A stretch of DNA of 64,000 nt from Micromonospora sp. C95 (lineage in GTDB: Bacteria; Actinomycetota; Actinomycetes; Mycobacteriales; Micromonosporaceae), in assembly GCF_018070465.1 (NCBI RefSeq), contig NZ_JAGPXT010000009.1:164348-228347 (forward strand), read 5' to 3'. The notes under the pieces are model-generated. The model made no database searches, was not told where the DNA came from, and saw only the letters and a list, made by a program, of their open reading frames with translations. How positions within the stretch are numbered: position 1 is the stretch's first letter; each line of letters begins with the position of its first letter. The position numbers and the translations under genes are program-made. This document shows, in pieces, positions 51,001-59,482 of this stretch.

Positions 51001-51261
51001 CTCGCCGCGGCCCGGGAAGCGGGCCTGGTCGACCCGGCGGACGCCGAGGCGATGGCGGCCGGCTGGACGCTCGCCGCGCAGGTCCGCAACGCGCTGATGC
51101 TGGTCCGGGGCCGTGCCGGCGACCAGCTGCCCCGGCACGGCGTGGAACTGGCCGGCGTGGTCCGGCTGCTCGGTCGCGACGACCCGGGCGAGTTTCTCGA
51201 CGAGTACCTGCGCACCGGCCGCCGCTCCCGCGCCGCCACCGAGCGCGTCCTGGAGATGTGA
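48046..51261 (+). CDS. glnE: Glutamine-synthetase adenylyltransferase/deadenylylase
   Basis: A 1071-residue enzyme, somewhat longer than usual because of a Gly/Ala/Ser-rich insert of about 70 residues (about 85-160). The N-terminal nucleotidyltransferase domain has GKCGGGELNYVSDVDVIF (about 285-302), and the C-terminal one has GMGRLGGYESNYLSDADVLF (about 794-813), each with the D-x-D metal site. Helical PII/regulatory regions lie between. It attaches AMP to a tyrosine of GlnA1 and removes it. ATG 48046 overlaps the amidotransferase stop. M. tuberculosis glnE (Rv2221c) also neighbours glnA1/glnA2. Confidence 0.97.
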   Translation: MGRPTSATGRLARYGFGVTDDEAGARAADLLGPDGLDLWRPQTQEPTGEQAQELLTALSRAADPDLALRQLHRLVEAERRAAVGPNGTGGPGAALRQRGAGPGRVTATATGQSGATGSGDAGAAASEGAAGNGGSPGRDGVAGGTTAAGGGIGAGSVLLAALHDDPGLRRRLLAVLGASSALGDHLVANPDQWPVLRTEPDGLAPTADGRLDRSGEGNPVAVLRRAYRLALLRVAAADLTGGRGLEQTMAALSALADATLSAAYQIAVAELPEGTREPRLSVVAMGKCGGGELNYVSDVDVIFVAAEDDDLTTATTVATRLIHICGLVAWPVDAALRPEGNRGPLVRTLASHLAYYRRWARTWEFQALLKARPAAGDLVLGQEWIDALAPLLWQAAERPEAVEDVRAMRRKIIDHIPPKELEREIKRGPGGLRDIEFAVQLLQLVHGRGDETLRAPGTIPALRALVTGGYVGRADGEALLRGYRFLRSVEHRLQLQGLRRTHTVPTEPGALRWLATALGYTAGPGRSAVEEFRAEWVTHATEVRRLHAKLLYRPLLESVARVPADGLRLTPQAARNRLEILGFADPAGALRHLQALTGGVSRTAAIQRTLLPVLLSEFADAPEPDRGLLNYRQVSDSLGSTPWYLRLLRDSGPVARRLARVLSASRYVADLLKREPEALRLLAEESELSPRPREVLFDGLTAAAARHTDPVEATRAVRALRRRELLRLACADVLSRAGSLAPARPDGARSTPALSDITAVGTALSDVTDATLAAALRTARAAQPAMPGLTFAVIGMGRLGGYESNYLSDADVLFVYEPPEGVSESAASAAAHAIAEELRRLLGMPAPDPPLGVDADLRPEGRQGPLVRSLAAYQQYYARWSRVWEAQALLRARCVCGDADLGTRFEQMVDPIRYPADGLTREQVIEIRRIKVRVETERLPRGADPATHTKLGRGGLADVEWAVQLLQLRHAGAYPQLRGTRTLDALAAAREAGLVDPADAEAMAAGWTLAAQVRNALMLVRGRAGDQLPRHGVELAGVVRLLGRDDPGEFLDEYLRTGRRSRAATERVLEM

Positions 51262-51320
51262 CGCCGGTGTCCGGGTGACCCGCTACCAGGGCCGGTCACT
51301 GATCGTGGTAGGACTGCTCG

Positions 51321-52940
51321 GTGCCGACATCGACCCACGCTGCCGTTCCCGACGGGAAGGCCGCCGAGGACGCTGGCGCACCGTGGCCGGGCTACCCGAT
51401 CCTCGGCGCGCTGGTGCTGTCGCTGCTACTGGCCGCCGCGTTCCTGCTGGCCCCGCCCATGGGCACCGACCTCTCCGCGCAGGTGGCCCGCGCGGGCTTC
51501 GCGGCGTGCAACGGGCTCGCCCCGCTGGACTTCTCCTGGTACGGCGGGGTCAACCAGTTCGGCTACAGCCTCTACACCCAGACGCTCGGTGCGCTGGTGG
51601 GGGTGCGTGCGCTCGGCGCGGTCGCGGCGGTCGTCTCCGCTGTGGCGCTGGCCTGGCTGCTGGTGCTGACCGGTGCCCGCCGTCCGCTGCTCGGCGGCCT
51701 GCTGGGTGCGATCGTCCTGGTGGGAAACCTGGCCAGTGGCCGGATAACCTTCGCCGTCGGCCTGATGTGGGCGCTGCTCGCGCTCTGCCTGGCGGCGCTG
51801 CCCCGGGGTGCGCGTTGGTGGCGGCTGTCGGCGGCCGGTGCGGCGGCGGTGCTCGCGACAGCCGCCAGCCCGGTGGCCGGCCTCTTCCTCGGCCTCGCCG
51901 GCGGCACCCTGCTGATCCTCGACGTCTGGCGGCACCGGCGACCCGGACCCGCAGCCCTGGTCCTCTGCCTCGCGCCGCTGGTGACGGTGGCGCCGATGGC
52001 GGTGCTCTTCGGCAACGGTGGCCGGCAGCCGTTCAGCGCCGAATCGCTGCGGATCAACCTTGCGCTGGCCGTGGTGGTGTTCGCGCTGGTACCGGTACGG
52101 GCCCTGCGGGTCGGTGCCGCGCTCACCGCGCTGCTCCTGGTCGCGGCCTACCACCTGCCCAGCCCGATCGGCTCGAACGCGCTGCGCCTGCCGATGCTTT
52201 TCGCCCTGCCGCTCGTCGCGGCATACGTCGGACTGGGCCGGCGGTGGCTGGCCGCGCTGCTCGTCGCGCTGTTCTGGTGGCAGTCCCCGGTGATGACAAA
52301 CGACATTGCCCGCCGTGGGCCGGCACCGGCGTACGCCGCCTTCCACCAACCGCTGCTCGACGAGCTGCACCGGCAGGCCCCGGTGGGCCGGATCGAGGTG
52401 GTGCCGCTGCGGGACCACTGGGAGAGCGCCTTCGTGGCCGCCGAGGTACCGCTGGCCCGGGGCTGGGAGCGGCAGGTCGACGTGGGACGTAATCCGCTCT
52501 TCTACGACGGCAGTCTCGACGCCGGCCGGTACGGCGAGTGGCTGCGCCACAACGCCGTCAGCTACGTCGCCGTCGCGCCCGACGCGGCACTGGATCGGTA
52601 CGGCCGGGACGAAGCGACTCTGGTGCTGGCCGGCCAGCCGTACCTGCGGGAGGTCGGCCGCCCCGGGCAGTGGCGTCTGTACCAGGTGCTCGACCCGGCC
52701 CCCCTGGTCTCCCCTCCGGCTCGGCTCGTCACCTCCGACGAGGCGGGGCTGCGATTCACCGTCGACGCCCCCGCCGAGGTGCTCGTCCGGGTCCGTTGGT
52801 CCCGTTGGTTGTCGCTGGCGGCCGGGTCGGGTTGCCTGTCACCCGGCGCGGACGGCTGGGTCACGGTCCAGGCCCGCGAGCCGGGCACCTTCCGGGTCAC
52901 CAGCAGCCTGCGGCCCTCCGGCCACTGCTCGCCCGGCTGA
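51321..52940 (+). CDS. Polytopic membrane protein (glycosyltransferase-like)
   Basis: A 539-residue protein with about ten helices (residues 28-340) and a C-terminal extracytoplasmic domain of about 200 residues (RWSRWLSLAAGSG, GTFRVTSS). It begins GYPILGALVLSLLLAAAFLL, with PMGTDLSAQVARAG and SWYGGVNQFGYSLYTQ in the first loop, an arrangement seen in actinobacterial membrane glycosyltransferases of the GT-C group, but the usual D/E catalytic pair is unclear. GTG 51321. It precedes two MptB-like genes and may be part of the same envelope-glycan unit. Confidence 0.7.
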   Translation: MPTSTHAAVPDGKAAEDAGAPWPGYPILGALVLSLLLAAAFLLAPPMGTDLSAQVARAGFAACNGLAPLDFSWYGGVNQFGYSLYTQTLGALVGVRALGAVAAVVSAVALAWLLVLTGARRPLLGGLLGAIVLVGNLASGRITFAVGLMWALLALCLAALPRGARWWRLSAAGAAAVLATAASPVAGLFLGLAGGTLLILDVWRHRRPGPAALVLCLAPLVTVAPMAVLFGNGGRQPFSAESLRINLALAVVVFALVPVRALRVGAALTALLLVAAYHLPSPIGSNALRLPMLFALPLVAAYVGLGRRWLAALLVALFWWQSPVMTNDIARRGPAPAYAAFHQPLLDELHRQAPVGRIEVVPLRDHWESAFVAAEVPLARGWERQVDVGRNPLFYDGSLDAGRYGEWLRHNAVSYVAVAPDAALDRYGRDEATLVLAGQPYLREVGRPGQWRLYQVLDPAPLVSPPARLVTSDEAGLRFTVDAPAEVLVRVRWSRWLSLAAGSGCLSPGADGWVTVQAREPGTFRVTSSLRPSGHCSPG

Positions 52941-53076
52941 CGGCGGGCGCTCGACGGCGGGCGGTGAGCGGGCGCCGGTGCGTGGTCGCCGGTGGGCGCG
53001 GGCGGAGGCCGGGCAGGGGCGGCGCGTGTCCGCCGGACGATGCCCACCTCCGTTTCGCGATCACGGTACTGGCAGC

Positions 53077-54498
53077 ATGGCGGGCGTGCCCCATCACCTC
53101 GTGCGCTGGACCGGACTGGCCGGATCGATCATGCTCGCCGTGGCGGCGTTCCTCGGCGGTGCGCTGCCCGACGGTGATCTGCGACCCAACCCCATCAAGA
53201 TCTGGCTGGGCCCGAACGGGCCGCTGATCATCGGGCTGTGGTTGTTCGGCACCGCAGCCATGGCGGTGGCCTGGTGGACCCTGCGGGACCGGGTGCCGTC
53301 GGCGCGATGGGCCCTGGTCACCGCCGGGCTGTGGGTGCTGCCGTTCCTGGTCACCCCGCCGCTGGGCAGCCGGGACGCCTACGCGTACGCGTGCCAGGGG
53401 GCAAGCTACGCGGGCGGCATCAGCCCGTACGAGTACGGCGTGTCCACGCTGCCCTGCCCGTGGCTGGACACCATGTCGTACATCTGGCGGGACACCCCGG
53501 CGCCGTACGGGCCGCTGTTCGTGGTGCTCTCCGGCGCGGTGGTCGCGGCGACCGGTTCCCTGATCGGCAGCATCCCGTTGTTCCGGGTGCTCGCGGTGGC
53601 CGGCGTCGTGCTGACGGCGGCCTGCCTGCCGGTGCTGGCCCGTCGCAGCGGCGTGCCGGTCGGCCGGGCCCTCTGGCTCGCCCTGGCCAGCCCGCTGGTC
53701 GGGGTGCACCTGATCTCCGGCGTACACAACGACGCGCTGATGGTCGGGCTGCTGGTGGCCGGGCTGGCCGTGGTGGTCAGTCGCCCCGGGCGACCCTGGC
53801 CGCTGCTGGCCGGCGGCGTCGTCCTCGGCCTGGCCGCCGGCATCAAGGTGACCGCGCTGGTGGTGGTGCCGTTCGCGGCGCTCGCCGCGATCACCGGCGG
53901 CTTCTCGCTGCGCGCGCTGCTGCGCCACGGTACGCCGGTGGTCGGCGGTGCCGTGGCCACGCTGTTCGGGGTGACCCTGGCCGCCGGGCTGGACCTCGGC
54001 TGGATCACCGGGCTGTCCCACGGCAACGAGGTGGTCGCCTGGACCTCGCCGCCGACCGCCGTCGGGCAGACCGTCGGTTACCTGGTGCTGCCGTTCGGCC
54101 TGCACATCGACGCGCTGCCGGTGACCCGGGGCATCGCCGTGCTGGTGTTGGCGGCGTTGCTGGTGTGGCTGTGGTTCCGGGCCCGCCACCGGGAACCGCT
54201 CTGGCACGCCGCGCTGGCGTTGACCGCGACGGTGGCGCTCGCCCCGCTGTTCCACCCCTGGTACTGGTTCTGGCCGCTGACCCTGCTCGCCGCCACCGCT
54301 CGGCGCACCTGGTGGTTCAGCGCGGTGACGGTGTACGCCGCGTTCCTGGTGCTGGCCGACGGCACCGGCCTGCCCCGCTACACCAAGACGGTCGGTGCGC
54401 CACTGATGACGCTGTTCGTGATCGTGGTGGCGGCCCGCTTGGTACGGTCGGCGAAGGAGGCCCGGGCGGCACCCCGTCAGCCGGTGCCGGTCGAGTAG
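53077..54498 (+). CDS. mptB: MptB-like polyprenol-phosphomannose mannosyltransferase
   Basis: A 473-residue GT-C membrane enzyme with about 13 helices. The first extracytoplasmic loop has PPLGSRDAYAYACQG (catalytic Asp of the GT-C D-x motif), then WRDTPAPYGPLFV, SGVHNDALMVGLL and WTSPPTAVGQTVG. The end has LAPLFHPWYWFWPL. In corynebacteria and mycobacteria MptB adds alpha-1,6-mannose to lipomannan. ATG 53077. A second paralogue follows 50 bp downstream. Confidence 0.9.
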   Translation: MAGVPHHLVRWTGLAGSIMLAVAAFLGGALPDGDLRPNPIKIWLGPNGPLIIGLWLFGTAAMAVAWWTLRDRVPSARWALVTAGLWVLPFLVTPPLGSRDAYAYACQGASYAGGISPYEYGVSTLPCPWLDTMSYIWRDTPAPYGPLFVVLSGAVVAATGSLIGSIPLFRVLAVAGVVLTAACLPVLARRSGVPVGRALWLALASPLVGVHLISGVHNDALMVGLLVAGLAVVVSRPGRPWPLLAGGVVLGLAAGIKVTALVVVPFAALAAITGGFSLRALLRHGTPVVGGAVATLFGVTLAAGLDLGWITGLSHGNEVVAWTSPPTAVGQTVGYLVLPFGLHIDALPVTRGIAVLVLAALLVWLWFRARHREPLWHAALALTATVALAPLFHPWYWFWPLTLLAATARRTWWFSAVTVYAAFLVLADGTGLPRYTKTVGAPLMTLFVIVVAARLVRSAKEARAAPRQPVPVE

Positions 54499-54548
54499 GC
54501 GTCCCGGCGGACGGTTCTGGCCGCCGCACTGGAGGAGAGGTACCGCCG

Positions 54549-56246
54549 GTGAGCGATCCCGGCGTCCGTTCCCACCTCGGTCCCCACTTCGCGTCCGACG
54601 CCGGTGGCGATCCGGGTTCCGGACGCGGTCCCGATGCCCGGGCCGTGGGCTCTCGGGACCGGGTCGCCCGCTACGTCGGACTGGTGGGGGCGCTGCTGCT
54701 GGCGGTCGTCGGGTACCTCGGGGGAGCGCTGCCCGATGCCACCACCGCACCCGACGGTGGCCCGCTGACCGTCACGCCGTGGTTGCTCGGCACCGCCGCC
54801 ATGGTGGGCGCCTGGTGGGCGTTGCGCGCCGGTGCGCCATCGACGAGGTGGGCGTACGTCACCGCCGGGTGGTGGACGCTGCCGCTGCTGGTCACCGCCC
54901 CGCTGGGCAGCCGGGACGTCTACTCGTACGCCTGTCAGGGCTGGATCTACGCCGACGGTGGTGACCCGTACGCCACCGGGGTGGCCGCGGCCGGCTGCCC
55001 CTGGGTCGAGGCGGTCGCGCCGGTCTGGCGCGACACCCCGGCCCCGTACGGGCCGTTCTTCGTGCTGCTCGCGGCGCTGGCCGTGACGCTCGGCGGTGGG
55101 CTGGTCGGCACGGTGCTGCTGCTGCGGATGCTGGCGCTCGCGGGCGTGCTGGCGGCGGCGGCCTGCCTGCCCGGCCTGGCCCGGGCGGCCGGCGTGCCGC
55201 CTCGCCGGGCGACCTGGCTGGTGTTGGCCTGCCCACTGGTCGGCGTGCACCTGGTGGCCGGGGCGCACAACGACGCGGTGATGCTCGGCCTGCTCCTGCC
55301 CGCCCTGCTGGTGCTGGTCCGCCGTCCGGGCCGCTCGGGCGCGACCTCCGCTGGGTCCTCCGCTGGGTCCTCCGCGCCTGGCGGGTCGGTGCCGCGCCCA
55401 CCTGAGTCGAGTCGGCTCGGATCGCTGCGCTCGGTGGGTGTGTTGCTGGTCGCCGGGGTGCTGCTCGGGCTGGCGGTGTCGGTGAAGGCGACCGCCGTGG
55501 TGGTGCTGCCGTTCGCTGCGCTGGCCGCCGTGCCGGGCCGGCCCGTCGTGCGGACGCTGTTGCGCGACGGCGGCGTGCTGGCCGTCGGGGCGGTCGGCGG
55601 GCTGCTGGTCCTCTCCTGGTTGACCGGTCTGGGGTTCGGCTGGCTCGGCGGGTTGGGTCACAGCGGCGACACCGTGCAGTGGACCTCGCCGCCGACCGCC
55701 GTCGGCATGCTCGTCGACTACGTCGGCGAACTGCTCGCTCGCCACCCCGACGCGGTCCCGGTAACGCGCACAGCCGCCCTGCTCCTCCTGGCCACCCTGC
55801 TCCCCCTCCTCTGGTTCCGCACCCTCTCCGCCCTCCACCCCCCACCCGAGTCCCGCCCACCACACGCGGGCATCGAGCGGTTGATCATGAAGTTATTGCC
55901 CTGGGTAAGCGTTTACCGAGGCGACAACTTCATGATCAACCCGGCTGGGGTTGGGGTGGTGTTGGGGGGTGCGGGGGTGGGGTTGGTGGCCACCGTGGTG
56001 CTCGCGCCGGTGTTTCATCCCTGGTACGCGACGTGGCCGCTGGCGGTGCTCGCGGTGGCCGCGACGCGGACGGCCTGGTTCGTGGTGCCGTGTGCACTGG
56101 CCTCGTTTCTCGCTCTGCCGGACGGCACCAGTGTGGCCCGGCTGACCAAGGCCCCGGGCGCGATCGCGATGACCGCTCTGATCCTCGCCGCGGTCATCTG
56201 GACCCTGTCCCGCGTCCTACGCTGGCGGTCGGCCGCACCCTCCTGA
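54549..56246 (+). CDS. Second MptB-like mannosyltransferase, with insertions
   Basis: A 565-residue paralogue of the preceding gene, about 90 residues longer. Shared motifs: APLGSRDVYSYACQG, WRDTPAPYGPFFV, VAGAHNDAVMLGLL, WTSPPTAVGM and LAPVFHPWYATWPL. Compared with the paralogue it has an N-terminal Gly/Asp-rich extension, a Ser/Gly/Pro insert near 55320-55430, and a third insert near residues 425-470. The third insert includes 63 bp (55879-55941) of a palindromic repeat, translated in frame as GIERLIMK...YRGDNFMINP. The catalytic loops are intact, so the protein is probably functional. GTG 54549 follows GGAGGAGAGG (written in part). Confidence 0.88.
   Translation: MSDPGVRSHLGPHFASDAGGDPGSGRGPDARAVGSRDRVARYVGLVGALLLAVVGYLGGALPDATTAPDGGPLTVTPWLLGTAAMVGAWWALRAGAPSTRWAYVTAGWWTLPLLVTAPLGSRDVYSYACQGWIYADGGDPYATGVAAAGCPWVEAVAPVWRDTPAPYGPFFVLLAALAVTLGGGLVGTVLLLRMLALAGVLAAAACLPGLARAAGVPPRRATWLVLACPLVGVHLVAGAHNDAVMLGLLLPALLVLVRRPGRSGATSAGSSAGSSAPGGSVPRPPESSRLGSLRSVGVLLVAGVLLGLAVSVKATAVVVLPFAALAAVPGRPVVRTLLRDGGVLAVGAVGGLLVLSWLTGLGFGWLGGLGHSGDTVQWTSPPTAVGMLVDYVGELLARHPDAVPVTRTAALLLLATLLPLLWFRTLSALHPPPESRPPHAGIERLIMKLLPWVSVYRGDNFMINPAGVGVVLGGAGVGLVATVVLAPVFHPWYATWPLAVLAVAATRTAWFVVPCALASFLALPDGTSVARLTKAPGAIAMTALILAAVIWTLSRVLRWRSAAPS
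55879..55941. repeat. Palindromic repeat C inserted in frame in the MptB paralogue
   Basis: Arms 55879-55900 and 55920-55941 are complementary at 20 of 22 positions around a short loop that itself contains GGTAAGCGTTTACC. The total is 63 bp, exactly 21 codons, so the frame is kept. The core GATCATGAAGTT / AACTTCATGATCAACC is shared with the intergenic copy at 63907-63967. The residues it encodes have no counterpart in the paralogue at 53077. Confidence 0.85.
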
Positions 56247-56310
56247 TCCCAGCCACACCGGCCGCCGCTGACCCGTGGCAGCCGCGCCAACCCGCGCCGG
56301 TCCGGCGATG

Positions 56311-56369
56311 GACTGTGGCAGTCCAGCTGTCTGACACGCCGATGCGGAGGCCCCTGCACTGCCACAGTC
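56311..56369. repeat. 59-bp inverted repeat at convergent gene ends
   Basis: GACTGTGGCAGT (56311-56322) and its exact complement ACTGCCACAGTC (56358-56369) lie in the 284-bp gap between the MptB paralogue (plus) and the PadR operon (minus). A second GTGGCAG occurs upstream at 56276. No gene is present. Confidence 0.65.
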
Positions 56370-56530
56370 AGGAGCCTGCCGTTCGCGTGCGTCGTGCAGA
56401 ATCCGCCGTCCCGATGCGCGGTGGCGGAGTGCCCACTCAGTGGCGGCGCTACGTGCCGTCGGTGTGCCCGACGGCGGCGACCACCCCGTGCTGGGGTGGG
56501 TGCCCGGTCAGCGGTGGGCGGGGGGCCGGG

Positions 56531-57511
56531 TCAGCGGCGGATGCCGCAGGTGGGGCAGGGTTCGCCGGGGCTGCTGCCGCCGAAGCGTCGGCGCAGGGCG
56601 ACGGCGGCCGGCAGCACGGCCGGCCCGAGCAGGCCGACGGTGAGCGCGGCAACTACCAGGGTCGGATAGGTCGGACGCGGTGCGCCACCGAGGCCGTCCA
56701 CCGCCCCGGCCAGGATGTGCACGCTGAGCAGGCCGATCGGGGTGAGCAGCGCGACCACCGCCCAGCCGCCCCGCCTGTCCCGCAGGACGGCCAGCCCGAC
56801 GGCGAGCAGCAGCGCAACCCCCAGCAACACCACCCCGGTCGCCGGCAGCAGCAGTTCGGACGTCCACCGGTAGGAGCCCCAGTAGAGCTGGTTGCCCGCG
56901 CCACCGGCGAATGCGGCGCCACCCGCTGCCGCCACGATCGGCAAGGCCCGAGCGGGCATCGGCAGGCGGCTGTCCACCGCGAGCGCCAGCACACCGAGGG
57001 CGACCTGGGGCACCAGGACCAGCAGTGGCGGTCTGGGCAGGCCCACGACCGGGCTCACCAGGAGCACCGCCACGGTGGCCAGCACCGCCACCGCGATGGC
57101 CACCCGGGTGGGCCGACCCGGCGCGACGAGCACCAGCAGCGCGGAGATCACCCAGGCGAGCCACGCGACGATGCCGATCGACTCGAACGGGCCGAATGTC
57201 GGCACGCCCGCCTCGGTGGGTGGGGGGCTCTGCTCTACCAGTGTCCAGAAGCCGGCCAGGAAGGCGGCGGTGGTCAGCGCGAGCAGCGCCGCGAGGCGTA
57301 CCCCGGGAATCAGGTCGGTGGCGCCGGCGGCCCGCAGCCGCTGGCGGAGGCCACCCCGCACGAGGTCGGCGGCGTCCGCGACGGAGGGCCAGCGCCGTCG
57401 TGGGTCAGCCAGGTCGAGGTACGTGCCGACGATCTCGTCACCCCGGTCGTGGCGGTAGTCCGTCGGGTACGCCCGCATCAGTTGCCGGTAGCGACGCTCC
57501 AGGATGCTCAT
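56531..57511 (-). CDS. Polytopic membrane protein of PadR operon
   Basis: A 326-residue protein. The cytoplasmic N-terminus MSILERRYRQLMRAYPTDYRHDRGDEIVGTYLDLA (in part) is the signature of the membrane partners of PadR regulators (HAAS/DUF1700-like). About eight helices follow from residue 65. The C-terminus ends in CPTCGIRR, a C-x2-C that may bind metal. ATG 57511. It lies 76 bp downstream of the PadR gene and is presumably repressed by it. Confidence 0.82.
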   Translation of the reverse strand: MSILERRYRQLMRAYPTDYRHDRGDEIVGTYLDLADPRRRWPSVADAADLVRGGLRQRLRAAGATDLIPGVRLAALLALTTAAFLAGFWTLVEQSPPPTEAGVPTFGPFESIGIVAWLAWVISALLVLVAPGRPTRVAIAVAVLATVAVLLVSPVVGLPRPPLLVLVPQVALGVLALAVDSRLPMPARALPIVAAAGGAAFAGGAGNQLYWGSYRWTSELLLPATGVVLLGVALLLAVGLAVLRDRRGGWAVVALLTPIGLLSVHILAGAVDGLGGAPRPTYPTLVVAALTVGLLGPAVLPAAVALRRRFGGSSPGEPCPTCGIRR

Positions 57512-57587
57512 GCCGGTCCTCCGCTTCGCTGCGTGCCGGCCCGAGGCACCAGCGCACTGCGTTGATGAGTCGCTCGCTGACGCTCGC

Positions 57588-57947
57588 TCATGCCAGACCT
57601 CCGGCGGTACGCGGGGCGAGTGGGCGTACCGATCGGGCGCGCAGCCGCGCGGTGGCGGCCTCGACGTTGCGGCGCAGCCGTTCGGTCTCGGCGGCGAGGG
57701 TGGCGTCACCGGTGGGGGAGAGGCGGTAGTAGCGGCGCAGCCGCCCGTCGACGGTCTCCTCCCGGTCGAGTTCGACCAGGCCGGCGTCGGTGAGCCGGTC
57801 CAGCGCGCCGTAGAGGGTGCCGGGGCGCAGCGACAGCCGGCCGTCGGAGAGGGCCGCGACCTCGCCGATGATCGCGTAACCGTGCATCGGCTCGCGGGCG
57901 AGCGCGGTCAGGATGAGGAAAGTGGGTTCGCGCAGCGGGGTGTCCAC
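57588..57947 (-). CDS. PadR-family transcriptional regulator
   Basis: A 119-residue winged helix regulator. LREPTFLILTALAREPMHGYAIIGEVA is the PadR N-terminal HTH (in part), and LRPGTLYGALDRLTDAGLVE holds the recognition helix and wing. The C-terminal helix is the dimerisation part. GTG 57947. The operon arrangement with the downstream membrane gene is the common PadR/HAAS pair; the ligand is unknown. Upstream lies the glnA1 terminator. Confidence 0.93.
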   Translation of the reverse strand: MDTPLREPTFLILTALAREPMHGYAIIGEVAALSDGRLSLRPGTLYGALDRLTDAGLVELDREETVDGRLRRYYRLSPTGDATLAAETERLRRNVEAATARLRARSVRPLAPRTAGGLA

Positions 57948-58007
57948 GCCCCCAATGTATCGGACGCGAAGGTATTAGGTGGGCCGACATGAGGGCCGAC
58001 ATGCCGC

Positions 58008-58038
58008 GGGCCGGCTCCGCGAGGTGCGGAGCCGGCCC
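58008..58038 (-). terminator. Terminator of glnA1
   Basis: GGGCCGGCTCCGC (58008-58020) and GCGGAGCCGGCCC (58026-58038) form a perfect 13-bp stem with a 5-base loop, 20 bp downstream of the glnA1 stop on the minus strand. It also separates glnA1 from the PadR promoter. Confidence 0.85.
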
Positions 58039-58057
58039 GGGCGGGTGCTGAGCCGAA

Positions 58058-59482
58058 TCAGCAGTCGAAGTACATCGCGAACTCGTGCGGGGTCGGGCGC
58101 AGACGCACCGGGTCGACCTCGTTGGCCCGCTTCCAGTCGATCCAGGTGGAGATCAGGTCGGGGGTGAAGACGCCGCCGTCGAGCAGGTAGTCGTGGTCGG
58201 CCTCCAGCGAGTCCAGCACCGCCGGCAGCGAGCCCGGCACCTGCTTGACGTCGCCCCACTCCTCCGGCGGGAGGTCGTAGAGGTCCTTGTCGATCGGCGC
58301 CGGCGGCTCGATCTTGCTCTTGATGCCGTCGAGGCCGGCCATCAGCATCGCCGAGAAGGCGAGGTAGACGTTCGCCGACGGGTCCGGCACCCGGAACTCG
58401 ACCCGCTTGGCCTTCGGGTTGCTGCCGGTGACCGGGATACGGGTGCAGGCGGAGCGGTTGCGCTGCGAGTAGACCAGGTTGACCGGCGCCTCGAAGCCCG
58501 GCACCAGGCGACGGTACGAGTTGACCGTCGGGTTGGTGAAGGCCAGCAACGACGGCGCGTGGTGCAGCAGACCGCCGATGTACCAGCGGGCGGTGTCGGA
58601 CAGGCCGGCGTAGCCGGTCTCGTCGTAGAACAGCGGCTCGCCGCCCAGCCAGAGGCTCTGGTGGGTGTGCATGCCGGAGCCGTTGTCGCCGAAGAGCGGC
58701 TTCGGCATGAAGGTGGCGGTCTTGCCGGCGGCCCAGGCGGTGTTCTTCACGATGTACTTGAAGAGCTGGAGCTGGTCACCGGCGTGCAGCAGGGTGGAGA
58801 ACTTGTAGTTGATCTCCGCCTGGCCGGCGGTGCCGACCTCGTGGTGCGAGCGCTCCACGGTGAAGCCGGTGTCGATCAGCCGGCGGACGATCTGGTCACG
58901 CAGGTCGGCGTAGTGGTCGACCGGCGGCACCGGGAAGTAGCCGCCCTTGTACGCGGTCTTGTAGCCGCGGTTGCCGCCCTCCTCCTCGCGACCGGTGTTC
59001 CAGGCGCCCTCGATCGAGTCGATGTAGTAGTACGCCTGGTGCGCGGAGGTCTCGTGACGGATGGAGTCGAAGATGTAGAACTCCGCCTCCGGACCGAAGT
59101 AGGCGGTGTCGGCGATGCCGCTGGCGGCGAGGTATGCCTCGGCCTTCTTCGCCACGTTGCGCGGGTCACGCGAGTATGCCTCGCGGGTGAACGGGTCGTG
59201 GATGAAGAAGTTCAGCGCGAGGGTCTTCTGCGCGCGGAACGGGTCGATGAAGGCGGTGGCGACGTCCGGGAGCAGGAGCATGTCCGACTCGTGGATCGCC
59301 TGGAAGCCGCGGATCGACGACCCGTCGAAAGCGAGACCGTTGGTGAAGAAGTCGTCGTCGACGGACTCCACCGGCAGGTTGAAGTGCTGCATGACGCCGG
59401 GCAGGTCACAGAAACGAACGTCGACGAACTTCACGTCCTCGTTCTTGAGGTAACGCAGGAGTTCCTCGGGATTGGCGAACAC
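58058..59482 (-). CDS. glnA: Glutamine synthetase, type I (GlnA1)
   Basis: A 474-residue GSI-beta enzyme that makes Gln from Glu, NH4+ and ATP. It has [77 protein letters not shown] and [21 protein letters not shown]. The adenylylation site is present: [11 protein letters not shown], Tyr402. The GTG at 59482 follows AGGAGGACGA and gives [11 protein letters not shown], matching the streptomycete start; the GTG at 59503 is less likely. A GlnR box lies 80 bp upstream. GlnE is encoded in the same window. Confidence 0.98.
   Translation of the reverse strand: MFANPEELLRYLKNEDVKFVDVRFCDLPGVMQHFNLPVESVDDDFFTNGLAFDGSSIRGFQAIHESDMLLLPDVATAFIDPFRAQKTLALNFFIHDPFTREAYSRDPRNVAKKAEAYLAASGIADTAYFGPEAEFYIFDSIRHETSAHQAYYYIDSIEGAWNTGREEEGGNRGYKTAYKGGYFPVPPVDHYADLRDQIVRRLIDTGFTVERSHHEVGTAGQAEINYKFSTLLHAGDQLQLFKYIVKNTAWAAGKTATFMPKPLFGDNGSGMHTHQSLWLGGEPLFYDETGYAGLSDTARWYIGGLLHHAPSLLAFTNPTVNSYRRLVPGFEAPVNLVYSQRNRSACTRIPVTGSNPKAKRVEFRVPDPSANVYLAFSAMLMAGLDGIKSKIEPPAPIDKDLYDLPPEEWGDVKQVPGSLPAVLDSLEADHDYLLDGGVFTPDLISTWIDWKRANEVDPVRLRPTPHEFAMYFDC

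Noticed and set aside
47896..51138. 1080-residue ORF antisense to glnE
   Set aside because: High-GC DNA gives long antisense frames. The sequence has no family motifs, while glnE on the plus strand is complete.
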